Source: Planctomycetota bacterium
GTDB taxonomy: Bacteria > Planctomycetota > UBA1135 > UBA2386
NCBI GenBank assembly: GCA_016713175.1
Contig: JADJPQ010000002.1
Location: forward strand, 248,001 to 312,000
Length of the DNA: 64,000 nt
Direction of reading: 5' to 3'
Shown here piece after piece: positions 1 through 8,173 of the stretch. Made by a program: the position numbers and the translations under genes. Numbering within the stretch: position 1 is the stretch's first letter; each line of letters starts with the position of its first letter. The notes below the pieces were generated by a model. That model was not told the origin of the DNA, searched no databases, and was given only the letters and a program-made list of their open reading frames with translations.

Positions 1-164
1 ATCTCGATTCCAATGGGACGTCCATCAGACGCGAAGTCGATGACCAGGCCGCCCGCGACCCGTTCCGTGCGCACACTACGGTCGCCGTCTCGACGAGGTA
101 GGTAGAAATAGGCGGCCAGCGCGCGACCCTTGCGGAACGTGACCTCGAGGTAGCAGCGTCTCAT
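1..164 (-). CDS. DUF2283 family protein, C-terminus beyond the window edge
   Basis: The reverse strand reads ATG at 164-162 and stays open to base 1, giving 54 residues that start MRRCYLEVTF and end with GLVIDFASDGRPIGIEI. The ending matches the family pattern of DUF2283 (a glycine, a hydrophobic-acidic strand, DxDGR, then GIEI). DUF2283 proteins are short and are often the antitoxin-like half of a pair with a DUF4258-like protein. The gene is cut by the window edge, but only a few residues should be missing. The ATG overlaps the TGA of a short upstream frame (ATGA), which fits translational coupling to a partner gene. The pair function is inference. Confidence 0.7.
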   Translation of the reverse strand, partial: MRRCYLEVTFRKGRALAAYFYLPRRDGDRSVRTERVAGGLVIDFASDGRPIGIE

Positions 165-300
165 GGTGTCTCTACTGGGAACGCGGTGATCACCACCACC
201 ACCAGCTTGTCGATGGTATCCGGTTCGACGATGACGTGCTCGGATGGGTTCCGAATCGGGGCGGATGAACTCTGAGCGGACACTTCGACGGCCGCGGGCG
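161..300 (-). pseudogene. possible C-terminal remnant of a DUF4258-like toxin partner
   Basis: On the reverse strand, the frame that ends in TGA at 163-161 finishes with EPDTIDKLVVVVITAFPVE. This looks like the last strand of DUF4258/RelE-like proteins, which sit directly upstream of DUF2283 genes with an ATGA overlap. Upstream of about base 250 the same frame turns into arginine-rich sequence with no family resemblance, and no convincing start is visible. I read this as a decayed or frameshifted partner gene, with low confidence. It could equally be chance coding potential. Confidence 0.25.
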
Positions 301-501
301 CCAGGCTGAGCGGTCGGCACCTCTCGGAACCCCGCTCCGCGCACTGACGCTCGCCGCGACCAACCGCCCGCGCACGGCCACCGTTCCCGATGACTTGCCG
401 CCGGCCGGGTCGTACGCGCACAGCTTGCTTTTGCCGCAACCGCGAACGCGACGAGCGACACCTTGCCTCTGCGGGCGCTGCTCGCAAACCCAAGGAACCC
501 G

Positions 502-843
502 ATGCTACGCAGTCTCTCCGTCCTGTTGTGCTTCCTCTTCTCGCTGTTCGTGAATCGGCAAGGCTATGCCCAGCGCATCCAGATCAGCCTCAGTGATGCT
601 GCCGGCAACGCGGGCTCGATCACGATGAACTTCGGCACCAACCAGTTCACCGCCGACCTGCCCGGCGCCACCCAGGTCGCGGGTCGATTCACCCTCGACG
701 GGGGATCCACCTGCCTGGATTACGAACGCGGCGGCCAGCAGTACCGCTACGGCTGTTTCGTCGTCGAAGGCGGCGAATGGGTGTTCCACCGGGAGTCCAA
801 TGGCGTCACCCATCGGATCACCGGGTATCGGATCCTCGAGTAG
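502..843 (+). CDS. small secreted protein of unknown function
   Basis: The 113-residue protein starts MLRSLSVLLCFLFSLF, a typical signal peptide with probable cleavage after GYAQ (about residue 22). An ATG at 463 is in frame but would put 13 residues before the hydrophobic core; the ATG at 502 has AAGGA six bases upstream, so I chose it. The mature part is about 90 residues, beta-rich in appearance, with two cysteines (in TCLDY and YGCFV) that could form a disulfide after export. I recognise no family. It lies upstream of the vgrG island in the same direction, but 345 bases separate them, so linkage is not shown. Confidence 0.7.
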   Translation: MLRSLSVLLCFLFSLFVNRQGYAQRIQISLSDAAGNAGSITMNFGTNQFTADLPGATQVAGRFTLDGGSTCLDYERGGQQYRYGCFVVEGGEWVFHRESNGVTHRITGYRILE

Positions 844-845
844 TG

Positions 846-863
846 CCGCGAACCGGCTCGCGG
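846..863 (+). terminator. short GC hairpin just after the small secreted-protein gene
   Basis: CCGCGA (846-851) and TCGCGG (858-863) form a 6-bp stem with a 6-base loop two bases after the TAG stop. There is no T-run after it, so intrinsic termination is only a possibility. The rest of 844-1188 contains no gene I can support. Confidence 0.3.
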
Positions 864-1007
864 ACCCGAAGTCCGGATCCTGCTGACCATCGCGCTGCTC
901 GCCGGCCCACACCCGCCCGTTGCTGCAGCACATCGCGGGCGTTGCCCGCAACGACCCGTGGGAGTGGAACGGCTCGACTGCGACGCCGCGCGATATCCGC
1001 GTTCGCT

Positions 1008-1069
1008 GCAACGTCCGCCAGCGCCCGCAGTCCAACAGGCGCACAACTCCCGATGAAAGCGGACGTTGC
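1008..1069. repeat. 11-bp perfect inverted repeat upstream of vgrG
   Basis: GCAACGTCCGC (1008-1018) is the exact reverse complement of GCGGACGTTGC (1059-1069), with 40 bases between the arms. It is centred about 150 bases before the vgrG start, in the 345-base gap with no supported gene. It could be an operator-like site or a structured leader for the island. Function is unknown. Confidence 0.4.
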
Positions 1070-1188
1070 CGCTTGCCGACAACCCCGTCCCACGGTCCGA
1101 TGACCCCCTCGTTGCCAGTGCGTGCTCGTCGCGCGGTGTTCGCCCCGGATCCACCGCGCCCCGACCACCCACCCACGGAAGTCGACGC

Positions 1189-3162
1189 ATGCCCACCCAA
1201 ACGCAGGCAAACCGTTCGATCGCCATCGCGACGCCGCTGGGCGACGACGTGCTGCTGCTGGTGCGCATGACCGCGCGCGAACAGTTCAACCAGCCCTTCT
1301 CGATCGACGCCGAACTGCTGACCGAAGACAGCAGCATCGTCCCCGCCGACCTCCTCCGCCAGAACGTCACTCTCCGCGTCAACCTGCGCGACGGCTCGAC
1401 CCGCTGGTTCAACGGCCACGTCGCCGAGTTCCGCTGCCTGGGCACGCAGAAGGGCGGCCAGGGCGAACTGTTCTACCGGCACGCTGCGGTGATCCGCCCG
1501 TGGATCTGGCTGCTCGACCACGCCGCCGACTGCCGCATCCACCAGGACAAGACCGCCGTCGAGATCGTCAAGCAGGTGTTCACCGACCGCGGCTTCACCG
1601 ACGTCGACGACCAGCTGACCGGCACCTACCGAAAGCGCGAAGTCTGCGTCCAGTACCGCGAATCCGACCTCGCGTTCGTCAGTCGCCTGCTCGAGGAAGA
1701 AGGCATCGCCTGGCACTTCTCGCACACCGATGGCAACCACAAGCTGGTGCTGACCGACTCGGCCACCGGCCGGATCGAGACGCCCGGCTACGAAGTCGTC
1801 GAGTTCCGCGCCGAGAGCGGCACCGCCGGGGAGGAACGCATCAGCTCGTGGCGCAGTGCCCACGCCGTCCAGCCCGGCAGCTACTCGACCTACGAGTACG
1901 ACTTCGAGAAGCCCGAACTCGACCTGAACGTCAAGGCCGAAGCCAAGGCCGGCGACCCGCTGGCCTGGTTCGACCACGCCGGTGGCTACAAGACCGTCGC
2001 CGAGGGCAAGCACCTGGCGGCGCTGCGGCTGGCCGAACGAAAGTGGCAGCACGAAGTCTTCGAGGGCGCCGGCGACGCCCGCGGCCTGGGCGTGGGCGCC
2101 CGCTTCGAATTGCGCAAGGCCCCGGATGACCGCTTCGATCGCCAGTACCTGATCGTCGGCGCCACGCTGCAGGCGGTCGCCGAGGACTACGGCACTGGTC
2201 GGCAGACGGGCGCCGCTTCCGAATGCCAGATCACCGCCATCGACGCCGCCGCCGAGTTCCGGCCGGTGCGCAGGACCCCGCGCGGCCACGTCGCCGGACC
2301 GCAGACCGGCCTGGTGCTCGGCCCCGACGGCGAAGAGATCCACACCGACAAGTTCGGGCGCGTCAAGGTGCGCTTCTTCTGGGACCGCCACACCGGCACC
2401 GACGAGAGCAAGACCTGCTGGGTCCGGGTCGCGCAGATCTGGGCCGGCAACGCCTTCGGCGGCATGCACCTGCCGCGCGTCGGCAGCGAAGTCGTCGTGA
2501 CGTTCCTCGAAGGTGACCCGGATCGACCGCTGGTGATCGGCCAGCTCTACAACGGCACCAATGCGACGCCCTACCCGCTGCCCGCCAACAAGACGCTGGC
2601 GCTGCTGAAGAGCAGTTCGAGCAAGGGTGGCTCGGGGTTCAACGAGATCCGGTTCGAGGACAAGGCCGGTTCCGAACAGCTGCTGGTGCACGCGCAGAAG
2701 GACCTGCATCTGCACGTGCTGCACGACCGGAACGAACAGGTCGGCAACGACCAGCACCTGATCGTCAAGCACGACCGCTTCGACAAGGTCACCGAGAATC
2801 ACCACGACGACGTCGGCAAGGACCGCAAGATGGCGATTGGCGGCAAGCTCAGCGTCGCGGTGAAGGGCGATCGTGGCGAGACCGTCGAAGGCGACATGTC
2901 GACGGTCGTCACCAAGGACCTGTTCCTGAAGGGCCAGAACGTCGTGATCGAGGCCGGCACCAATCTGACGCTGAAGGTCGGCGGCTCCTCGATCGCGATC
3001 GAGGCCGGCGGCATCACGATCAAGACCTCGGGGCCGGTGGAGATCGAAGGCAGCACCGGCAAGGTCAAGTGCAGCGGCCCGCTGGATCTCCAGGGGGCGA
3101 TGACCACGGTGCAAGCCAGTGGCATCACCGCGGTCAAGGGCGCCATGGTGCAGATCAACTGA
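1189..3162 (+). CDS. vgrG: VgrG spike protein (fused gp27-gp5 type)
   Basis: This 657-residue protein has the full VgrG layout. The N-terminal gp27-like hub is about residues 10-360, with YRESDLAFVSRLLEEEGIAW as the classic hub motif. The gp5-like OB fold is about 370-470, with DKFGRVKVRFFWDR, WVRVAQ.WAG and PRVGSEVVVTFLEGDPDRP. A C-terminal beta-helix needle of repeated valine/glycine strands runs from about 500 to 657. VgrG trimers form the puncturing tip of type VI secretion systems and carry effectors and PAAR proteins. The ATG at 1189 is chosen because homology begins about 15 residues later and GGAA lies 9 bases upstream; the frame is open back to 1066 but that part is arginine/proline-rich and unlike VgrG. 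The next gene follows after 7 bases. No T6SS core genes are in the window, so this is an orphan or satellite vgrG. Confidence 0.95.
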   Translation: MPTQTQANRSIAIATPLGDDVLLLVRMTAREQFNQPFSIDAELLTEDSSIVPADLLRQNVTLRVNLRDGSTRWFNGHVAEFRCLGTQKGGQGELFYRHAAVIRPWIWLLDHAADCRIHQDKTAVEIVKQVFTDRGFTDVDDQLTGTYRKREVCVQYRESDLAFVSRLLEEEGIAWHFSHTDGNHKLVLTDSATGRIETPGYEVVEFRAESGTAGEERISSWRSAHAVQPGSYSTYEYDFEKPELDLNVKAEAKAGDPLAWFDHAGGYKTVAEGKHLAALRLAERKWQHEVFEGAGDARGLGVGARFELRKAPDDRFDRQYLIVGATLQAVAEDYGTGRQTGAASECQITAIDAAAEFRPVRRTPRGHVAGPQTGLVLGPDGEEIHTDKFGRVKVRFFWDRHTGTDESKTCWVRVAQIWAGNAFGGMHLPRVGSEVVVTFLEGDPDRPLVIGQLYNGTNATPYPLPANKTLALLKSSSSKGGSGFNEIRFEDKAGSEQLLVHAQKDLHLHVLHDRNEQVGNDQHLIVKHDRFDKVTENHHDDVGKDRKMAIGGKLSVAVKGDRGETVEGDMSTVVTKDLFLKGQNVVIEAGTNLTLKVGGSSIAIEAGGITIKTSGPVEIEGSTGKVKCSGPLDLQGAMTTVQASGITAVKGAMVQIN

Positions 3163-3169
3163 ACGACCC

Positions 3170-3652
3170 ATGCCAAGTCCCAAGTCCGGCAAGCAGATCA
3201 CGCCCGACGCCCCGACGGCCGCCACCGAACCGGCCGCCGTCGACCCGGGCAAACAGGCCAAGGCCACGGGCTCGACCAGCACGCTGGGCAAGGCGTCGGC
3301 CACGTCCACCAGGCTTGGCGCCGCCGCGCGTTCTGCGGCTGGTGCCGCCGCAGGTGGCGCCGGAGCCGCGGCGGCTGCCGCACAGGCTGCGAGCGAACAG
3401 GAACCGGAACCGGAGCAGACCTGGTTCGAGTTCCAGGTGCTCGGCGCCGACGACCAGCCGGTGGCCGACCAGGAACTGGAAGTGACGTTCAAGGACGGTC
3501 ACAAGGAGAAGAAGAAGACCGACGGCGACGGCGTCGTGCGCATCGCCGACGTCAAGCCCGACGACGTGGTCGGCGCCGTGCCCATCGGGCTTGGCGCCGG
3601 CGAATGGTCGGAACTCGGCCCCGGCGAACGCCGCCAGAAGACCCAGAGCTGA
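3170..3652 (+). CDS. Ala-rich small protein with Ig/carboxypeptidase-regulatory-like domain
   Basis: The protein has 160 residues. Residues 1-85 are low complexity (Ala, Lys, Thr, Gly) and probably disordered. About 86-145 forms one compact beta unit, with WFEFQVLGADDQPVADQELE followed by a TDGDGVVRI turn. This resembles the carboxypeptidase-regulatory-like or Ig-like modules found in proteins encoded directly after vgrG in several phyla. It starts 7 bases after vgrG and ends 7 bases before the metalloprotease gene, so the three are probably co-transcribed. By position it could be an adaptor or linker between the VgrG needle and the effector. That role is inferred from context only. Confidence 0.75.
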   Translation: MPSPKSGKQITPDAPTAATEPAAVDPGKQAKATGSTSTLGKASATSTRLGAAARSAAGAAAGGAGAAAAAAQAASEQEPEPEQTWFEFQVLGADDQPVADQELEVTFKDGHKEKKKTDGDGVVRIADVKPDDVVGAVPIGLGAGEWSELGPGERRQKTQS

Positions 3653-3659
3653 GCGCCCC

Positions 3660-5969
3660 ATGACCGACCTGTCCTCGATCCAGGGCGTTGCCAAGCAGAC
3701 CGTCGCGATCCAGCTGCAGCCGGTCAGCTACCAGATCTCGCTGCACTACCTGGGGCACGACCGGGTCAAGCACGAGGCCTCGGTCTATCGCTGCAAGTTC
3801 GAGCTGCACAAGGAAGCGGTGGTGCCGACGCCGGCTGCCGGCAATGCGCGCACCGATCCGGCGTTGACCGCAGTGGCGGCGCCGACGGTGATCCCCAACG
3901 TGCTGCGCGAAGTCGCGGAGGCCGATGCCAAGGCCAAGCCGGCGCTGCCCGCGAGCAAAGGCGGCGACAGCAGCAACCCGGATCCCGACGAGATCTACCG
4001 GCTGGTGATCGTCGACAACCACGGCACCCGCGAGGCCGACAACCTGCCGTTGCTGCGCGGCGAGAAGACCAAGCAGAAGACCTACACCGACAACAAGTGG
4101 ATGCCGGCGATCAAGCCGGCGGTGCCGTTCCGCGTGGTGATCAAGAAGTTCGTCGGCACCACGCCGGTCGCCATCGATGCCAATCTCGAGGTGATCGTCG
4201 AGATCAAGGACCCGACCGAGGAACTGGCGCAGAACGACGGCAACCGGCAGGCGTTCCTGAAGGGCTTCTTCACCAAGTACAACCGCACCGACAAGGATCC
4301 GGATCCCGGCGACGACAACGCGCTGAAGAAGTTCGCCGGCGTGCGCGAGTCGTCGGCCGGCTACCCGGGCGTCAAGGCCACCGAGGTGCTGAAGAAAGTG
4401 CCGTACGTGAAGTCGCCGGTCGTGGCCGAGGCGCCGGGCAAACCCGGCTCACTGGTGTTCGCCAACCTCGCCGCCCCCGCCGCACTCGGCACCAATCGCG
4501 CCCTGTTCCCGGTCACCGCCGCCGACAACAGCGCCGATCCGTCGGCCAAGCTCGGCGTCGCCGAGTTCGTGTTCACGCCCCCGCCGATCGGCGGCGACAA
4601 CTATCGGTTCCTGATCACGCTGCGCGGCGCGGTCGAGAAGGGGCGGTCCGACAAGACCGATGTCCGCGAACAGAAGGTCAACGGCAGCAAGTGCAAGCTG
4701 CTCGACGACACCGGCAAGGAGATCGCCGGCGCGGTCGCCTACGCCACCGGCCGCTTCGTGATCTGGCGCCGGATCCAGTTCCGGATGCTGGTGACCGCCA
4801 ACGGCCGGACCGCCGCCGGCATCGACTTCGCCGGCATGGCAACCACCTACCGCCGCTCGTTCATCATGCTGGACGCGCCGGTGCACACGTTCGACGTCGA
4901 CTGGCGGGTCTGGCGCGACGCGCTGAAACGGTGTTATGGCGGCGATGCCGATCCATGGTTTGGCGACGCCAACGAAGCCAACCTGAAACTCGCGATGGCC
5001 GAAGGCCTGATCCCGGGCACCTGGGACGATGCCAATCAGGTCAACTTCAAGTTCAACCACGGCGGTGCGGTCAGCTACGCCTACTCGCGCGACCACATCA
5101 CGACGATCACCAAGTACCTGATCGGCCGTTCCTGCACCGACCCGGCGACCAAGCTGACGTCGCCGGTGGGCCATGCCCAGGTCAGCTACGACAAACCCGA
5201 TTCGGACGGGTTCTTCATCCTGTTCGCCAAACGCACGGCGATGACCGGCTCGCTGCTGGGCGCGTACTTCGGCGATCGGATGTTCTACATGTTCGAGACC
5301 ACGCCGGACGACACCACCGACACCTGCGCCCACGAACTGGGGCACGCGCTCGGTCTCAGCCACTCGCTGACCAAGGCGGTGACGTTCGACTGGCAGAACC
5401 CGGGCGGCACGTCGATGTACGTGCTGGAGTCGTCGTTCAACTGCCGGATCCACGACCACGATCAGCACGACGCGGCGATGTGCCTGATGTCGTACATCAG
5501 CAGCAGCTACCTGCTGGCCTATCCGTATCACCCATGCGGCGCCTGCGCGCTGGCGCTGCGGTTCTACGACAAGTCGCAGTTCCAGCAGTCGAGCAACTAC
5601 GGCAACGGCATCATGCAGGACCTGAAGAACGCCGAGGTGGTGTTCTTCGACTTCGGCAACCGCACGTTGAAGACCGCGATCCCGGATCTGAAGGTCAACA
5701 CCGAAGCGCGACTGATCGTGGTCGGCAAGGAAGTCGATTGGCCGGCGAACGGCGGCACCACGGTCAAGGCCCGCGTCGGCATCACCTCGCTGGCGACCCT
5801 GACGATCACCGGCGTGGCGCCCAATTCAGGCAACGCCTCCGTGGTGGAGACCAAGGGCTTCGAAGGCGTGCAGTACTACAAGATCAGGGGCCTCGCCGTC
5901 GGCCGCGTCCGCGTCGCCTACGCGCACAACGGCGTGACGGCGAACGCCGAGTTCAATGTGGTGCCCTGA
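3660..5969 (+). CDS. metzincin-type zinc metalloprotease, putative VgrG-delivered effector
   Basis: The 769-residue protein carries HELGHALGLSH at residues 558-568, the metzincin zinc site HExxHxxGxxH. CLMSY at 608-612 provides the methionine (610) of the Met-turn, about 45 residues downstream. The glutamate at 559 would be the catalytic base. The first 500 residues are beta-rich without a family I recognise, and the last 90 resemble a bacterial Ig-like domain. There is no signal peptide, which fits export by a contractile needle rather than Sec. The start at 3660 gives MTDLSSIQGV and sits 7 bases after the preceding stop; the longer frame to 3591 runs inside the upstream gene. The effector role is inferred from the vgrG neighbourhood. 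No clear immunity gene follows unless the next gene serves that purpose. Confidence 0.85.
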   Translation: MTDLSSIQGVAKQTVAIQLQPVSYQISLHYLGHDRVKHEASVYRCKFELHKEAVVPTPAAGNARTDPALTAVAAPTVIPNVLREVAEADAKAKPALPASKGGDSSNPDPDEIYRLVIVDNHGTREADNLPLLRGEKTKQKTYTDNKWMPAIKPAVPFRVVIKKFVGTTPVAIDANLEVIVEIKDPTEELAQNDGNRQAFLKGFFTKYNRTDKDPDPGDDNALKKFAGVRESSAGYPGVKATEVLKKVPYVKSPVVAEAPGKPGSLVFANLAAPAALGTNRALFPVTAADNSADPSAKLGVAEFVFTPPPIGGDNYRFLITLRGAVEKGRSDKTDVREQKVNGSKCKLLDDTGKEIAGAVAYATGRFVIWRRIQFRMLVTANGRTAAGIDFAGMATTYRRSFIMLDAPVHTFDVDWRVWRDALKRCYGGDADPWFGDANEANLKLAMAEGLIPGTWDDANQVNFKFNHGGAVSYAYSRDHITTITKYLIGRSCTDPATKLTSPVGHAQVSYDKPDSDGFFILFAKRTAMTGSLLGAYFGDRMFYMFETTPDDTTDTCAHELGHALGLSHSLTKAVTFDWQNPGGTSMYVLESSFNCRIHDHDQHDAAMCLMSYISSSYLLAYPYHPCGACALALRFYDKSQFQQSSNYGNGIMQDLKNAEVVFFDFGNRTLKTAIPDLKVNTEARLIVVGKEVDWPANGGTTVKARVGITSLATLTITGVAPNSGNASVVETKGFEGVQYYKIRGLAVGRVRVAYAHNGVTANAEFNVVP

Positions 5970-7647
5970 CCGTGCGCTGTCGCCGACCGTCGCGATGCTG
6001 GCCATCGCGGCCTGTGCCGGCCCAGCCGACCGCAACCCCGTGCCCGCGCGAGAACCGACCATGAACGAGAAACTGGCCCTGGACCTTCATCTCGAGCGCG
6101 ACCTCGTCGTGCGCGGCGAGTCGGTGCTGTTCGCCGTGGCCGTGCGCAACATCGGCAAGACGCCGGTGGCCGCGGCGTGGACGTTGCACAAGGACAACCA
6201 CGCGCTCGAACTGCAGGCCCGCGGCCCGGCCGGAACGTTCCGCGCCCACCAGGGCAGCCGCGACGATCGCGAAGGGCTCTACGCCCACGAGCCGCCCGAA
6301 CCCGCGACCACCGACCTCGCGCCGGGCGCGACGCTGACGTTGCGCGACGATCTATTGACCTGGCTCGGCGAACTGCCGCCTGGCAACTACGAGGTGACGG
6401 CGACGTATGTCGGCTCGGGCGAGCCCGCCGAATGCCGGCCGCAGGCGCTGACGATCCTGCCGTGCGATCCGCTCGCCCTCGACGCGCCGCGCCCAGGCGG
6501 CCGGCTGGCCGGTGCGCCGTTGACCGCCGCTGCCGTCGTGCAGTTCCCGCGCGAAGGTCCAGACGCCAACCGGATCGGCGTGTTCTGGCAGCAACAGAGC
6601 CAGGCGCATCCGCGAAGTCCGATCCACTCGATGCGCACGCTGGTGCTGAAGGAGCCGATCACGCCGTTGGCGGCGACCTGTGTCGCCGACACCGACGTCG
6701 GTCACCTGGTTTGGTCGGACAAGCGCTCGCTGCTGGTCGCCCAGGTCGATGCGAAGAAGCCGCAACCGGCGACGCCGAAGTCGGTGCCGATCCCGTATCG
6801 CGGTCAGCCGGAGGCCTCGCCGCTGACGACCCGACAGGGCGCGCTGCACATCCCGTTCCGCAGCGAGAACGGCGGCGAGGCGTGCGTGATCAGCATCGCC
6901 AAGGACGGGCTGGTGACCACGACACCATTGCCGCTGGGCTCGTTCGCGCCGATCGGACCGCATGCGTTCCTCTGGCACAATGACTGGCGCCTGCACGCCG
7001 CCTGGGCGAAGCCGCGGGGGCGCGAACTGGCGTTCAGCCGGCTGCAACTCGACGATCTGGCGGCCGGTTGGATCACGCCGGCGAGTGTCGCCGTGGACGG
7101 ACCGATCGTCTGGCTCGAGGGCTACCTCGATGCCGACGCCCCACTCGAACGCCGCCTGCCCGATGCCGACACACCGCCGCCCGACGCGGTGGTCTGGGCG
7201 CTGCTCGAACAGCAGGACGCGTTCGACTGCGTGCGGATCAACCTGACGGTGCGGCAGCCGGAACGGAAGTGGAGTTTCCCGGCGCCGGGTGGCGGCATGC
7301 GGATGGTGTCGGCGGTGATCACCAAGACGCATGAGTTCGCGTTCCTGCTGCAGGATGGCGCCGGCGTGCTGCACTACGGCTCGACGTCGACGCAACAACT
7401 CCGGCCGCTGACGGCGGTCGCTGCGGTGCCGATCGACCTGCAGTGCTTCCCCGGGCTGTTCGCCGCCGGCGAGAGCGGCGTGGTGCCGTGGGTGTTCGTG
7501 CGCTACCTCGATCGCAAGAACCGCAAGGTGGCGTTCGCACGGCTCGAACCCGCCGACGAACACGACCCGATGGATGGCCCGCCGCCGCAGCCGCTCGATC
7601 GCGACGACGACGACGACGGCACGTCGGCCGGCGATCAAGCCAACTGA
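5956..7647 (+). CDS. putative lipoprotein downstream of the metalloprotease
   Basis: The 563-residue protein starts 14 bases inside the protease gene. Residues 14-20 read MLAIAAC, a usable lipobox with Cys20, so an envelope lipoprotein is likely. About 40-150 looks like an Ig-fold or BsuPI-type inhibitor domain, with LDLHLERDLVVRGESVLFAV followed by regular strands. The remaining 400 residues have repeated W/F-centred strands such as HLVWSDKRSLLVAQ that suggest a beta-propeller. The tail is Asp-rich (DRDDDDDG). The overlap implies coupling to the effector gene. An inhibitor-like domain on an envelope protein next to a protease would fit an immunity protein, but this is speculation. I cannot assign a family with confidence. 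Confidence 0.7.
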   Translation: MWCPDRALSPTVAMLAIAACAGPADRNPVPAREPTMNEKLALDLHLERDLVVRGESVLFAVAVRNIGKTPVAAAWTLHKDNHALELQARGPAGTFRAHQGSRDDREGLYAHEPPEPATTDLAPGATLTLRDDLLTWLGELPPGNYEVTATYVGSGEPAECRPQALTILPCDPLALDAPRPGGRLAGAPLTAAAVVQFPREGPDANRIGVFWQQQSQAHPRSPIHSMRTLVLKEPITPLAATCVADTDVGHLVWSDKRSLLVAQVDAKKPQPATPKSVPIPYRGQPEASPLTTRQGALHIPFRSENGGEACVISIAKDGLVTTTPLPLGSFAPIGPHAFLWHNDWRLHAAWAKPRGRELAFSRLQLDDLAAGWITPASVAVDGPIVWLEGYLDADAPLERRLPDADTPPPDAVVWALLEQQDAFDCVRINLTVRQPERKWSFPAPGGGMRMVSAVITKTHEFAFLLQDGAGVLHYGSTSTQQLRPLTAVAAVPIDLQCFPGLFAAGESGVVPWVFVRYLDRKNRKVAFARLEPADEHDPMDGPPPQPLDRDDDDDGTSAGDQAN

Positions 7648-7654
7648 GCCGCGC

Positions 7655-8044
7655 TCACGGCACCATCGACTTGGTGGTGCCGGCGTTGACGATCGAGATC
7701 ACGCCGCCCCAGTTGCACATGCACTTGCAGGTGTTGTTGAGCGCCGGCATGTTGGCGATCATCGCGGTCGGCGATCCCGGCACCCAGGGCGCTGTCGTCA
7801 CGGGAATGCACGGCATCGGCGTCAACACACCGAGCGCCGCCGCGGTGGCGGACGCAACCGTGGGGTTCGCCAGCGACTGACACATGCCGAACGGCGCGAT
7901 GTTCACCATCGGCTTGTGATCCATGATGTTCGCCGCCGGCATGCCTTCGCCCAGGGTCTTGTTCGTCGGCAGCACGGTCAGCACCGACGGCGCCAGGCCG
8001 AACGTGCATTGCAGCTGTGCCCCCATCCGGACCAGTTGCGCCAT
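7655..8044 (-). CDS. DUF4280 PAAR-like spike tip protein
   Basis: The 129-residue protein shows the DUF4280 consensus along its length: GAQLQCTFG near the start, then GMPAANIMDHKPMVNI, PFGMC, LGVLTPMPC, PWVPG, and KCMCNWGGVISI near the end. DUF4280 proteins are PAAR-like caps that sit on VgrG spikes and bind metal through conserved Cys and His. The gene is on the opposite strand and converges with the lipoprotein gene with 7 bases between stops. It therefore shares the island but not the transcript with vgrG. The start is ATG at 8044-8042. About 130 bases without a gene separate it from the kinase gene upstream on the same strand. Confidence 0.92.
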   Translation of the reverse strand: MAQLVRMGAQLQCTFGLAPSVLTVLPTNKTLGEGMPAANIMDHKPMVNIAPFGMCQSLANPTVASATAAALGVLTPMPCIPVTTAPWVPGSPTAMIANMPALNNTCKCMCNWGGVISIVNAGTTKSMVP

Positions 8045-8173
8045 GGCTACATCACCTTGATGCCCGTCCTGACCCGTTCGTCAACGTTCCAACCGTTCAC
8101 GGGTTGCCAGGGCATGCGGCGTTTGTACCACGTCGCCGGGTCAGGGTGAAGTGCCACGATCCAGGTGCTGCGA

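Noticed and set aside
505..3492. A 995-codon open frame on the minus strand across vgrG
   Set aside because: It is antisense to a certain vgrG and has the Asp/Arg/Val/Gly-biased composition typical of GC-rich shadows.
1189..8044. A complete type VI secretion locus
   Set aside because: Only vgrG, a PAAR-like gene and candidate accessory genes are present; no TssB, TssC, TssE, TssF, TssG, TssK or TssM.
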